Below, piece by piece: positions 25,367 to 32,742 of a DNA stretch of 32,742 nt (positions within the stretch are counted from its first letter, which is position 1; every line of letters begins with the position of its first letter). The notes beneath the pieces are model-generated. The model searched no databases. It worked only from the letters and a program-made list of their open reading frames with translations, and was not told the origin of the DNA. Position numbers and translations under genes: made by a program. Source of the DNA: an uncultured Bacteroidales bacterium (GTDB taxonomy: Bacteria; Bacteroidota; Bacteroidia; Bacteroidales; Bacteroidaceae); assembly GCA_902788315.1 (NCBI GenBank), contig CADAJS010000036.1, forward strand, positions 1 to 32,742, in the 5' to 3' direction.

Positions 25367-26389
25367 GTGAAACGAACACCGTATTATATAGTAGTACTCC
25401 TCGCCCTGCTCAGTTGTAGCAGCCACCCCGGACAAGTGCGTCTGAAGGGTCGCTTCGCCCATCTTGAGCAGGGCGAGTTCTATCTCTACAGCACTGACTA
25501 TGGGCTGGACCGCATCGATACGCTCCGTATCCAGCAGGGCAAGTTCCAGTACCAGATGCCGCTTGAGAAGAGTGCCACGCTCCATCTCCTATATCCGAAC
25601 TATTCCCAGCTCACCATCTTTGCCACCTCGGGCGACGACATCCTGATCGACGGCGATGCCCAGAACCTGAGCCAGGTGAAGGTGAGCGGCTCGAAGGACA
25701 ACGAGTTGTACACCCAGTTTCGCCGCGACATCGGGGAGAAGGGCGCCGCCCAGGTGCGCGACATCGCCCGGCAATACATCCTGGCCCATCCCCGGCTGAA
25801 TGTCAGCCGATACCTCTTCACCGAATATTTCCTGAGCCAGGACACGCTGCGCGACGAGGTCATCGAGATCTATGACAGCCTGTGCCGTGCGCTGCCCGAG
25901 GACTTCGAGCTCAGCCGTCTGTCGGCAGCCGTGCGCTCCCATGGCCTGCTGGCCGCCGGGCGCCCGCTCCCCCCGTTCGAGTGGAAGATGCAGATAACGG
26001 ACGGCGGCGCGGCGCGCGACACCCTGGTCCGCAGTGCCGACTACGAGGGACGTTACCTCCTCATCATCTTCTGGGCCGGCTGGAAAAACGGCTCGCAGCG
26101 GGCCCACTATCTGGCGCGCAAGCTCCGCCGCGAAATGCAGGAGCCCCTGCACGTGCTCAGCTATTCGCTGGACTACAGCGGCCGGCACCTCGAGTTCTCG
26201 GAGCAGCGCGACAGCATCAACTACCCCAACTACTGCGACTTCCTCTGTTGGGGCAGCCCCTACGTACAGCAGTGGGGAATCCGCCACCTGCCCTATTACA
26301 TTCTCGTAGGCCCCGACCAGCGCATCCTGGCCAGCGGCATCAATTGGCAGAAAGACATCGCCCCCGAAACAAAAAAGCTATGCTTGTAA
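25367..26389 (+). CDS. Lipoprotein with DUF4369-like and cysteine-less thioredoxin-like domains
   Basis: The protein has 340 residues from a GTG start. The signal peptide ends in a lipobox before Cys17 (LALLSCSS). An N-terminal beta domain of the DUF4369 type (about 24-110; VRLKGRFAHLEQGEFYLYS) is followed by helices. A TlpA/AhpC-like thioredoxin fold follows (about 190-335) with YLLIIFWAGWKNGSQRAHY, where the usual CxxC is replaced by WKNGS, and a cis-Pro-like HLPYYILVGPD. It therefore cannot act as a classical disulfide oxidoreductase. It lies 5 bp after the TPR lipoprotein gene and overlaps comM by 10 bp, so translation is likely coupled. Its role is unknown; binding or scaffolding is possible. 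Confidence 0.8.
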   Translation: MKRTPYYIVVLLALLSCSSHPGQVRLKGRFAHLEQGEFYLYSTDYGLDRIDTLRIQQGKFQYQMPLEKSATLHLLYPNYSQLTIFATSGDDILIDGDAQNLSQVKVSGSKDNELYTQFRRDIGEKGAAQVRDIARQYILAHPRLNVSRYLFTEYFLSQDTLRDEVIEIYDSLCRALPEDFELSRLSAAVRSHGLLAAGRPLPPFEWKMQITDGGAARDTLVRSADYEGRYLLIIFWAGWKNGSQRAHYLARKLRREMQEPLHVLSYSLDYSGRHLEFSEQRDSINYPNYCDFLCWGSPYVQQWGIRHLPYYILVGPDQRILASGINWQKDIAPETKKLCL

Positions 26390-27927
26390 AAGTGTACAGC
26401 GCCTGCCTGCAAGGCCTGCAGGCCACAGCCGTAACCATCGAGGTAAACGCCAAACGAGGTTTCCATTTCACGCTTGTCGGCCTGCCCGACAACGCCGTGA
26501 AGGAGAGCTACGGACGCATCGCAGCCGCCATAGAGAACAGCGGTTACACTTTTCCCCAGCGCTCCTTTACCATCAATCTGGCTCCGGCCGATATGCGTAA
26601 GGAAGGCTCTGGCTTCGACCTTCCGATGGCCATCGGTATTCTGGCCACAGAGAACCATGTCGAGGCAGATCGGCTGAAGAGGTATATGATGATAGGGGAG
26701 CTTAGCCTGGACGGCTCACTCGTCCCCATCAGAGGCGCACTCCCCACTGCCATCAAGGCACGCGAGATGGGGTTCGAGGGACTCTTCGTTCCCGAACAGA
26801 ACGCACGCGAGGCAGCCGTGGTGAACAATCTGCAGGTCTATGGTGTGAATCACATCAATCAGGTGGTGGGCCATCTGAACGGCCTCCAGATAGTAGAGCC
26901 TACGGTGGTTGACACTCGGGCCGAGTTCTATGCCCAGCAGACAAACTACGAGTTCGACTTCTCGGAGGTCAAGGGCCAGGAGCAGGTGAAGCGTGCCCTC
27001 GAGATTGCAGCGGCAGGCGGACATAATCTCATCATGATAGGCCCGCCGGGGAGCGGCAAGTCGATGCTGGCCAAGCGACTCCCCAGCATCCTGCCTCCAC
27101 TCACGCTGCACGAGAGTCTCGAGACCACACAGATCCACTCCGTTGCAGGCACCCTTCCCCGTGCCTGTTCGCTCATTGCCCAACGCCCCTTCCGTTCCCC
27201 TCATCACACGATTTCGCCTGTGGCACTCGTAGGTGGCGGACAGAATGCCCAGCCTGGCGAAATCAGCCTGGCCCACAATGGTGTCCTCTTCTGTGACGAG
27301 CTGCCCGAGTTTCCCCGTACGGTGCTGGAGGTCCTGCGTCAGCCGCTCGAGGACCGCACCATCAACATCTCCCGTGCCAAATATAATATCACCTATCCTG
27401 CCTCGTTCATGTTCGTGGCCTCCATGAATCCCTGCCCTTGTGGTTACTATGGCGACCCCAACCACCAGTGTGTCTGCACGCCCGGTCAGATACAGCGCTA
27501 TATGAACAAGATCTCGGGTCCCCTCCTCGACCGCATCGACATTCAGTGCGAGATTCAGGCGGTTCCCTTTGCCCAGCTCTCGCAGATGCAGCCAGGCGAA
27601 TCCTCGACCACCATCCGTGAGCGGGTGATAGCTGCGCGTAAGATTCAGGAGGAGCGCTTCAAGCCCTACAAGGGCGTCCACAGCAATGCCCAGATGACCG
27701 AAAAGATGCTCCGCGAGTTTGCCGAGCCCGATGCCCAGTCGCTCGACATGCTCCGCATGGCCATGGAGCGCCTGAAGCTCTCCGCCCGTGCCTACAGCCG
27801 CATCCTCAAGGTGGCCCGCACCATTGCCGACCTCGCCGGCTCGGAGAAGGTAGAATCGATGCACATCGCTGAGGCCATCGGATACCGGAATCTGGACCGC
27901 GGCGACTGGGCGGAGAGAGGGATTTAG
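26380..27927 (+). CDS. comM: ComM/YifB family Mg-chelatase-like AAA+ ATPase
   Basis: The protein has 515 residues. The start at MLVKVYSACLQGLQA matches the family; the frame stays open back to 25882 by chance. An N-terminal Lon-protease-like (ChlI) domain covers about 1-180. The AAA+ core has Walker A GPPGSGKS at 221-228 and Walker B VLFCDELPEF near 305, and a zinc-like cysteine group sits in NPCPCGYYGDPNHQCVCTPGQ. The C-terminal Mg_chelatase_C domain ends [14 protein letters not shown]. ComM is a hexameric helicase that promotes branch migration during natural transformation. The last 145 bp occur again at 28831-28975, downstream of a BRO gene, so this 3' end was probably exchanged during an insertion. 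All encoded residues of the two copies agree. Confidence 0.93.
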   Translation: MLVKVYSACLQGLQATAVTIEVNAKRGFHFTLVGLPDNAVKESYGRIAAAIENSGYTFPQRSFTINLAPADMRKEGSGFDLPMAIGILATENHVEADRLKRYMMIGELSLDGSLVPIRGALPTAIKAREMGFEGLFVPEQNAREAAVVNNLQVYGVNHINQVVGHLNGLQIVEPTVVDTRAEFYAQQTNYEFDFSEVKGQEQVKRALEIAAAGGHNLIMIGPPGSGKSMLAKRLPSILPPLTLHESLETTQIHSVAGTLPRACSLIAQRPFRSPHHTISPVALVGGGQNAQPGEISLAHNGVLFCDELPEFPRTVLEVLRQPLEDRTINISRAKYNITYPASFMFVASMNPCPCGYYGDPNHQCVCTPGQIQRYMNKISGPLLDRIDIQCEIQAVPFAQLSQMQPGESSTTIRERVIAARKIQEERFKPYKGVHSNAQMTEKMLREFAEPDAQSLDMLRMAMERLKLSARAYSRILKVARTIADLAGSEKVESMHIAEAIGYRNLDRGDWAERGI

Positions 27928-27976
27928 AATCCTATAGTTATAGTTGTGTATTAGAGGTTTAAGCATAAATAAAGGT

Positions 27977-28819
27977 GTGACTAAGTTCAATCAGATAAAA
28001 CTCTTTGAAGAGAAAAAGGTACGCGCCGTGTATGATGACGTGGAAGAGAAGTGGTACTTCTCGATAGTTGACGTTTGTGGATCGTTAACGGAAAGTAAGG
28101 ATGCCACAGCGTATTGGCGCAAGCTGAAACAAAGGCTTAAAGAAGAGGGTAATGAAACCGTGACAAATTGTCACGCTTTGAAACTTCAAGCTGGCGACGG
28201 CAAGATGCGAAAGACGGATGTGGCTGATACAGAACAGCTTTTCCGACTGATTCAGTCCATTCCTTCACCTAAGGCCGAGCCGTTTAAGCAATGGATGGCT
28301 CAAGTGGCAGCACAAAGACTCGACCAAATGCAAGACCCAGAATTGGGTATTCAACAGTCACTTGCTGACTACAAGCGTTTGGGCTACTCAGACAATTGGA
28401 TTAACCAACGTCTGAAGTCTATTGAAATACGCAAAGACCTAACTGATGAGTGGAAACGGCATGGGCTGGAGGAAGGCGTACAGTTTGCCACACTGACCGA
28501 CATCATCTACCATACTTGGGCAGGCATGACAGCACGGGAGTACAAGAAATTCAAGGGACTAAAGAAAGAGAACCTGCGTGACAACATGACCAATCGCGAA
28601 CTGGTGATGAACATGTTGGCAGAGCTTTCTACCAAGGAAATCTCCGAAAGTCAAAATCCTGAATCGTTTGGAGACCATATTCGTCAAGGTGGTGAGATTG
28701 CCCGCAACGCCCGCATGGAACTTGAAGCCAAGACAGGCAAACCTGTAGTATCGCCCCTCAATGCGAAAAAGGGTCTGTTATTAAATAAAGACAACTATAA
28801 AGAAAAAGAAAGTGAGTAA
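27977..28819 (+). CDS. BRO-N domain protein, phage antirepressor/DinD-like
   Basis: The protein has 280 residues from GTG 27977 (MTKFNQIKLFEEKKVRAV); a TTG at 27944 would add 11 residues without family character. Residues about 5-105 are a Bro-N domain (KWYFSIVDVCGSLTESKDATAYWRKLKQRL is split here over positions 22-51), with the common SIPSPKAEPFKQWMAQVAAQ segment near 98-117. The C-terminal half with KGLKKENLRDNMTNRELVMN and EIARNARMELEAKTGK resembles DinD. Such proteins occur in phages and as lone accessory genes in Bacteroidales. The gene is visibly more AT-rich than its neighbours and sits between two copies of the comM 3' end, so it was acquired. DNA binding is expected for Bro-N; the cellular function is unknown. 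Confidence 0.85.
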   Translation: MTKFNQIKLFEEKKVRAVYDDVEEKWYFSIVDVCGSLTESKDATAYWRKLKQRLKEEGNETVTNCHALKLQAGDGKMRKTDVADTEQLFRLIQSIPSPKAEPFKQWMAQVAAQRLDQMQDPELGIQQSLADYKRLGYSDNWINQRLKSIEIRKDLTDEWKRHGLEEGVQFATLTDIIYHTWAGMTAREYKKFKGLKKENLRDNMTNRELVMNMLAELSTKEISESQNPESFGDHIRQGGEIARNARMELEAKTGKPVVSPLNAKKGLLLNKDNYKEKESE

Positions 28820-28830
28820 TGGCTACGATA

Positions 28831-28975
28831 CGCCCGTGCCTACAGCCGCATCCTCAAGGTGGCCCGCACCATTGCCGACCTCGCCGGCAGCGAAAAGGTC
28901 GAGTCCATGCACATCGCCGAAGCCATCGGATACCGGAATCTGGACCGCGGCGACTGGGCGGAGAGAGGGATATAG
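28831..28975 (+). pseudogene. Second copy of the comM 3' end (47 codons plus stop)
   Basis: These 145 bp align without gaps to 27783-27927, the end of comM, up to and including the stop codon. Ten bases differ and all differences are synonymous; eight of the nine changed sites before the last codon are confined to one stretch of about 35 bp and the flanks are identical. No start or 5' part of comM precedes it, so it is not a working gene. It is best read as the original or incoming 3' end left by integration of the BRO segment. Confidence 0.9.
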
Positions 28976-28985
28976 GTCTAATGAG

Positions 28986-29138
28986 GTAACTGCCACCTCG
29001 TAGCCAAACATCAGCATGCATATAGCTAATATACTGAAGGAAGGTGAATTATACGAGGATTCAGTTGTTAAGGAACTCTTAACTAATGCCTTTCTCACAT
29101 GTGGGAAAAATGGCAGGAGCTGCAAGGGGCATGACTGA
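28986..29138 (+). pseudogene. Remnant of a RhuM-family gene
   Basis: Reading from 28986 gives VTATS, a TAG stop at 29001-29003, then PNISMHIANILKEGELYEDS and VVKELLTNA. This matches the conserved PNISxHIxNIxKEGEL segment of the RhuM family, recalled from family knowledge. The TAG stands where a Lys codon (AAG) would be expected, a one-base change. Similarity stops at about 29090, where palindrome D begins; the frame then runs to a TGA at 29136-29138. The 5' and 3' parts of the gene are absent. RhuM genes are mobile accessory genes, so this is a trace of an older insertion at the same site. Confidence 0.55.
29091..29108. repeat. Palindrome D of the 8-2-8 family
   Basis: TTTCTCACATGTGGGAAA has 8-bp arms (one mismatch, G-U pairable) around AT. 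It resembles palindrome B at 171-190, and the 21 bp that follow match those after B at 13 positions. It marks the point where RhuM similarity ends. Confidence 0.65.
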
Positions 29139-29220
29139 GCTTCATGAAGCAGCCGAGACTCCCAGGCGTGATGTATGCCCGAATACTCTTCTGCCGACAA
29201 TGGTACGCCGGTTACGAAAA

Positions 29221-29257
29221 ACTTTGTGCCATGACATTCACAGTCATGACACAGAGT
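29221..29257. other. Strong inverted repeat, 15-bp arms with 7-bp loop
   Basis: Arms 29221-29235 and 29243-29257 pair over 15 positions with two non-Watson-Crick pairs: one is G-U pairable on the plus strand, the other on the minus strand. There is no T run, so it is not a standard terminator. It could be a transposon-end or processing hairpin. Apart from this, palindrome GCTTCATGAAGC at 29139-29150 and the sorting-tail remnant, I see no gene in 29139-29423. Confidence 0.6.
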
Positions 29258-29423
29258 CTGGACAGGGTTCTGCGCCCCACTTAATCAGCACCCTGGCCTT
29301 GCCGAGCTGCTTCACGTTGACTTCGTCTTCGTTTGTCACGACTCGGCCAAACAAACGAGCTTGATGGCTCTCGCTGCTCCAAACGTTCGGCCAAGAGCTC
29401 GAGCGAGTCTCGGCTCTTGGCTC

Positions 29424-29525
29424 TCACTTAATCAGCACCCTGCGTCCGCCTTGGATATACAGCCCGCGCTGTGGTTTGGCATTCAGCTTCCGGCCCTGCA
29501 GGTCATATACGGCGGTCTTTCTATT
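29424..29525 (-). pseudogene. Out-of-frame C-terminal tail of a secreted protein
   Basis: Directly after the stop of the MG2-type gene, one base out of frame, the minus strand encodes NRKTAVYDLQGRKLNAKP, QRGLYIQGGRRVLIK and a stop. This is the typical YDLQGR...GLYI...VL(V/I)K tail seen at the end of many secreted Prevotella proteins, similar to type IX secretion tails. Skipping a single T at 29526 would fuse it to the upstream protein. It may be a frameshifted end of that gene or the leftover of another gene. The last codons recur partly at 29278-29295 (an 18-bp match). Confidence 0.6.
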
Positions 29526-32523
29526 ATTTGTTCCACAGCAGCGTGCCGTCTGCGGCCTGGCCCGCGGCCTCCACTTCGATCTGTGTCGTGCGACTGTTAT
29601 TAAATAAGGTAACGCGTGCGCGACCCTCGGCGTCCAACTTCAGGTTGGGGTTCCAGTAGAGCGTGCGGCGATAGTCCTTCTGTCCTTCGGGCAATTTATA
29701 GCGGCTGTAGTTCGGACTGTAGAACTCGGCGGGCTCAGCGAAGCCGTTGAGGAGGTAGCGGCGGTCGCGATATTCGGCCCGTCGGCTTGCGTCGGGATAA
29801 GGATATACGGCAATGATGTTCTCCGGGTAATTGGAGGCGGTAAAGCGCTTGTCGCCATAGAGGCGGGGTGAGAAGTCGGTATAGATGAAGAACCGGTCTA
29901 ATTTCGCTATCCGGTCGTAGTCGAGCATTTCGCCTGGAGACATATCAAACTTCCTTTCGGAGATGCCTTTGCCGCCACTCATCCAGTTGGCGGATTTCAA
30001 GTACTTTGGCAAGTAGAGCGAATCGATGGGGATATCGCGATATTGAGGCAGTGAACGTCGTGTGAAGCCGAGTCCATAGCGGACAGGGGTATATTCTTCG
30101 TCGTGTCTGCCAGTTACACCCATCTCGCCGATGTAAGCTTCAAGTACGCGTTCCTCGATATGTCTCAGTTGCTCTAAGCGTGCACGCTGTGGCGGTTGCC
30201 CGTTCGACACTGGGTCATCCTCATACTGGCCGTCGGTGTAGCCCATATCGATGGCTGTATTGATTCCTTCGTAGGCATCCACGACAAGTACGGGTTCCGA
30301 GTCATTGAAGCGGCGCATGCCACCGTGCCGGGCGCGGACAGAGACTTCCTGCATCACGCGGGTGCCGTCGGCCAGCAACCCAGGTTCCACGCCAAGAGGG
30401 TCGGAAGTGGCCGCAAGGTGGTTCTGATAGAAGTGATAGGGTAGCACGAAGCGGGGATAGAAGGGTTTCGTGCGGACGAGAAATTCCGCGTCTTTCACCT
30501 TGAACCTGATACTGTTCCAAAAGCCGGCTGGCGCAGTCTCCTTATCGTATTTCTGTTGAATCCAAGTGTATTGTTCCCCCTCCTTCCATTTCGTGGTGTC
30601 GCTGGCAGCAAGGAAAAAGAGGGCTTTTCCGTAGAAGCGGGGCAGCTGAATGCGGAACTTGCTTTCGTTTGTCTCTATATCGCCGGTGAGAATATTCGTC
30701 TCGTCTGCACGGACGAGTTCGGCATGTACGCGCACCTCATTTCTCATTTTATCCGGTCGTCGTTTCTTCTGTTCGTCGTATGAGAGGGTCGCAGCTTTTT
30801 CCTGTTCCTCCTCCTTTGTCTTGGTCGTACCACCCTGAGCCGACAAGTTATCGGCTTTATCTTCTTCGTTTGATTCCGTATCGTCGGATATGTTGTACTC
30901 CACGTTAGTCTGTGCTTTCACCAGGCGAAACACTTCCCCGACAATGACAGGAGACTTCTCATTGGGCTGCGACAAATCCCACGCTCCCTTCACCGCCATG
31001 TCGCGCCAGTTGAAGCGTCGCCATCCCTGTGTCATCATCAGGAGGTCGAGTGCCGCGCGGTGCAGGCTGTCGTCCGCCTCGAAGAACCATCCAGGGTCGG
31101 GCACGAAGCCACGAATCTCGCTCGACAGCAACATCTCCACGAGGATATTGGCATTGTCATAGAGGACGTCCTGATGCGCCTTGTCGCGCACGGCGAGCGA
31201 GATAAGGGCCGTGTGGCCTTCCCCCCTCTCCTCGGAGCAACGCAAGTCGGGCGTTAGCGTTGGGGAGCGAAGCGACGGAGTCAAGGCCCGGGGGTGAGGC
31301 TTTGTTTCGATGTCGAGCACGATGGGTTGCTGTGGCCCGTACTGCTTCTTGTCGGCCTTCACCGTGATGTTCGGCTCATAGGTTTCCTTGCCACGCGAGA
31401 AGAAGATGCGGTCGGCCCATACGTGTCCCTCGCGGTCGAATACCGTCACCTGATGCACGCCCGCATAATAGTTGGCCGGGACGAAAGTAAAGGCAAGCAT
31501 GCTGTCGCGGAACGTGAGAAACTCCTCCACCCGCCCTTCGTGCATAATGGTCATGCCCAATTGTGAGGCCAAAGGAGAGTCACTGGCGATAGCTTTTATT
31601 ATCAGTTCCTTGCCGTTCTCTGTGACGCTCAATGCCACACCCTGTTCCTCTGGCTTCGGCAACTTTGCCTTCACCGTTTGTCCGTCCTCGGCGGTGAACA
31701 CGACTTCCCGCTCCATTCCCTTCTCGGGCACAATCGTAAAGACGCCGCGGCCACGGTTCAGTGTCTTTATCACCTCCCCTTCGGGGGAGGATGGGTGGGG
31801 GGCTGTGCCTGTCAGCCATTCCCCATCATCCCATGTGGCCTCGAATGCTACTCGGCAGGGCAAACCAGCCACGAGATTGCCGCCCTCGGGATATAGAGTC
31901 AGCTCGGCGTCACGACTGTCGGGATTCTTACGATAATATCGTCGTGTGGAGCGCAGGGTCATGTCGTGGATATAGTCGCCAGGCTCCTTCGGACGGTCAT
32001 ATACGGGGAATACACGGCTGTAGAGTTTCTCGTAGTCGAGATACCGCGCCTTCGTTAGTTCGTTAATATATATAGGACCCTCGAATTCGTAGGGATGTTC
32101 GCGATAGTATTGCCCCCAGTTCAGCTGCCAGCGGGTGTAGGCGCGCAGTTCGTAGAAGCCGCTGTACTGAATGGAGTTGTTCAGGGCAAAGAAGCCGTTG
32201 CCGCGCCCCTCGTGCATCTCAACGAGCTTGCGTTCCACCAGGTAGCCGTCGTTGTTCAGTAGTTCCACGTACAGCACACCGCTCATCCGCGAGGGCAGGT
32301 CGTCAGTCGTCTGTCGGGTGTAGGCTGCGAACCAGATGGTGTCGCCTTGGAAGTAGCAGGTATTATCCATGTGGACATATACCTTCTCCTGCGGGATAGT
32401 ACGTCCGAAAGCCGTCAGACGCTCCACCAACGGCATCAGCGCCTCCTTACGCATAAAGTCCGACCGCTGTGCCGTTAGGGGCAGGCAGAACAGGAGGGTG
32501 AGGAGGAAGAATAAATGTTTCAT
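29524..32523 (-). CDS. Large secreted MG2/macroglobulin-like protein with possible receptor-plug domain
   Basis: The protein has 999 residues. A Sec signal (KHLFFLLTLLFCLPLTAQ) is followed near 45-135 by an MG2-like beta domain (EKVYVHMDNTCYFQGDTIWF) of the kind found in alpha-2-macroglobulin-like Bacteroidetes proteins. Several more beta-sandwich regions follow. The region near 640-760 (VRARHGGMRR, VVDAYEGINTAID) resembles the plug-like part seen in related proteins. Two stretches are encoded by dispersed repeats: about residues 239-252 (APHPSSPEGEV) and 408-435 (PHPRALTPSLRSPTLTPDL onward). Both are in frame. It ends DGTLLWNK, a usual end for the family, and a sorting-like tail follows one base out of frame. 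Its role is unknown; surface or periplasmic interaction is likely. Confidence 0.75.
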   Translation of the reverse strand: MKHLFFLLTLLFCLPLTAQRSDFMRKEALMPLVERLTAFGRTIPQEKVYVHMDNTCYFQGDTIWFAAYTRQTTDDLPSRMSGVLYVELLNNDGYLVERKLVEMHEGRGNGFFALNNSIQYSGFYELRAYTRWQLNWGQYYREHPYEFEGPIYINELTKARYLDYEKLYSRVFPVYDRPKEPGDYIHDMTLRSTRRYYRKNPDSRDAELTLYPEGGNLVAGLPCRVAFEATWDDGEWLTGTAPHPSSPEGEVIKTLNRGRGVFTIVPEKGMEREVVFTAEDGQTVKAKLPKPEEQGVALSVTENGKELIIKAIASDSPLASQLGMTIMHEGRVEEFLTFRDSMLAFTFVPANYYAGVHQVTVFDREGHVWADRIFFSRGKETYEPNITVKADKKQYGPQQPIVLDIETKPHPRALTPSLRSPTLTPDLRCSEERGEGHTALISLAVRDKAHQDVLYDNANILVEMLLSSEIRGFVPDPGWFFEADDSLHRAALDLLMMTQGWRRFNWRDMAVKGAWDLSQPNEKSPVIVGEVFRLVKAQTNVEYNISDDTESNEEDKADNLSAQGGTTKTKEEEQEKAATLSYDEQKKRRPDKMRNEVRVHAELVRADETNILTGDIETNESKFRIQLPRFYGKALFFLAASDTTKWKEGEQYTWIQQKYDKETAPAGFWNSIRFKVKDAEFLVRTKPFYPRFVLPYHFYQNHLAATSDPLGVEPGLLADGTRVMQEVSVRARHGGMRRFNDSEPVLVVDAYEGINTAIDMGYTDGQYEDDPVSNGQPPQRARLEQLRHIEERVLEAYIGEMGVTGRHDEEYTPVRYGLGFTRRSLPQYRDIPIDSLYLPKYLKSANWMSGGKGISERKFDMSPGEMLDYDRIAKLDRFFIYTDFSPRLYGDKRFTASNYPENIIAVYPYPDASRRAEYRDRRYLLNGFAEPAEFYSPNYSRYKLPEGQKDYRRTLYWNPNLKLDAEGRARVTLFNNSRTTQIEVEAAGQAADGTLLWNK
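31221..31300. repeat. Dispersed repeat E inside the MG2-type gene (copy 3)
   Basis: On the gene strand it reads GCCTCACCCCC, then CTCCGTCGCTTCGCTCCCCA, a CAACGC/GCGTTG inverted repeat with a diverged loop, and CTCCGAGGAGAGGGGGG. It has the same orientation relative to the gene as copy 2 but is read in another frame (KPHPRALTPSLRSPTL and onward), again without a stop. Confidence 0.85.
31773..31790. repeat. Short palindromic element inside the MG2-type gene
   Basis: CCTCCCC-TTCG-GGGGAGG is a perfect 7-bp stem with a TTCG loop, followed by ATGGGTGGGG. On the gene strand it encodes APHPSSPEGEV between two regions of ordinary family sequence. It seems to be a second kind of in-frame repeat insertion in this gene. 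Confidence 0.65.
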
Positions 32524-32607
32524 CGTCGGTCTGGTTTTCGTTTTTATAATCAGTTGGCATAGGATGGGAAGACTTCATGCCGGAGCACACGATGTCCTCT
32601 CCATATA

Positions 32608-32615
32608 CAAAGTTA
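32608..32615 (-). promoter_or_regulatory. Candidate promoter of the MG2-type gene
   Basis: On the minus strand TAACTTTG (-7) lies 84 bp before the ATG at 32523. The position 19 bp upstream reads TGTT, not TTTG. That -33 region is inside a small palindrome ATGTT-GT-AACAT (32628-32639) which could be an operator. The rest of 32640-32742 shows no gene. Confidence 0.5.
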
Positions 32616-32742
32616 CACGAAAAAGGCATGTTGTAACATCTGCGGCCCACTTTTTTTGCTTATCCTGCCGTTTTTTATGAAATAACACCCCGTAGCAAGG
32701 CTTTTATGCCAGATTTCCTCCTCTTCGTTCGAAAACTTTTTC

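Overview
The window looks like a chromosomal segment of a Bacteroidales bacterium, most likely Prevotella-like. The evidence is promoters of the Bacteroidetes form TTTG-N19-TAnnTTTG, lipoproteins and a TPR/OmpA-type lipoprotein of Bacteroidetes style, a BRO-family gene of the Bacteroidetes type, a YDLQGR-type C-terminal tail, and AT-rich leaders in place of strong Shine-Dalgarno sites. The lineage call is an inference from these features; no 16S or tRNA gene is present.

Layout. 1-347: intergenic palindrome arrays. 348-7643: carbohydrate genes, namely a tandem-barrel glycosidase on the plus strand, then on the minus strand a three-gene run (GH28-like polygalacturonase-type protein, extended SDR epimerase, glycerate kinase). 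7644-7882: divergent regulatory region with heptamer repeats. 7883-12937: a tightly packed plus-strand run of an ECF sigma factor fused to a membrane segment and an outer-membrane-type beta-barrel, a polytopic GT-C-like glycosyltransferase, a decaprenyl-phosphate phosphoribosyltransferase-like UbiA protein and a HAD-IB phosphatase. This looks like a polyprenyl-linked pentose and glycan pathway headed by its own sigma factor. 12938-13404: structured intergenic DNA with a second 22-bp palindrome array. 13405-16222: Tat-exported phosphoesterase plus exported flavoprotein. 16416-21070: diaminopimelate dehydrogenase, an AraC regulator and a GH78 alpha-L-rhamnosidase. 21076-23141: methyltransferase and aroQ facing xerD across overlapping promoters. 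23142-23666: long tandem repeats ending in a promoter. 23667-27927: TPR/OmpA lipoprotein, thioredoxin-fold lipoprotein and comM. 27928-29523: a small accessory insertion site at the 3' end of comM, with a BRO gene, a second copy of the comM 3' end, a RhuM remnant and a sorting-tail remnant. 29524-32523: a large secreted MG2-type protein on the minus strand.

The most unusual features are: (i) the one-piece sigma factor/transmembrane/beta-barrel protein; (ii) a family of 18-bp palindromes built as 8-bp arm, 2-bp centre, 8-bp arm, placed in tandem at exactly 22-bp period in two unrelated intergenic regions, with arm sequences that change while staying self-complementary; (iii) a dispersed GC-rich repeat that is translated in different frames or orientations inside or at the end of three unrelated proteins; and (iv) a duplicated comM 3' end whose ten differences are all synonymous, bracketing a BRO gene.
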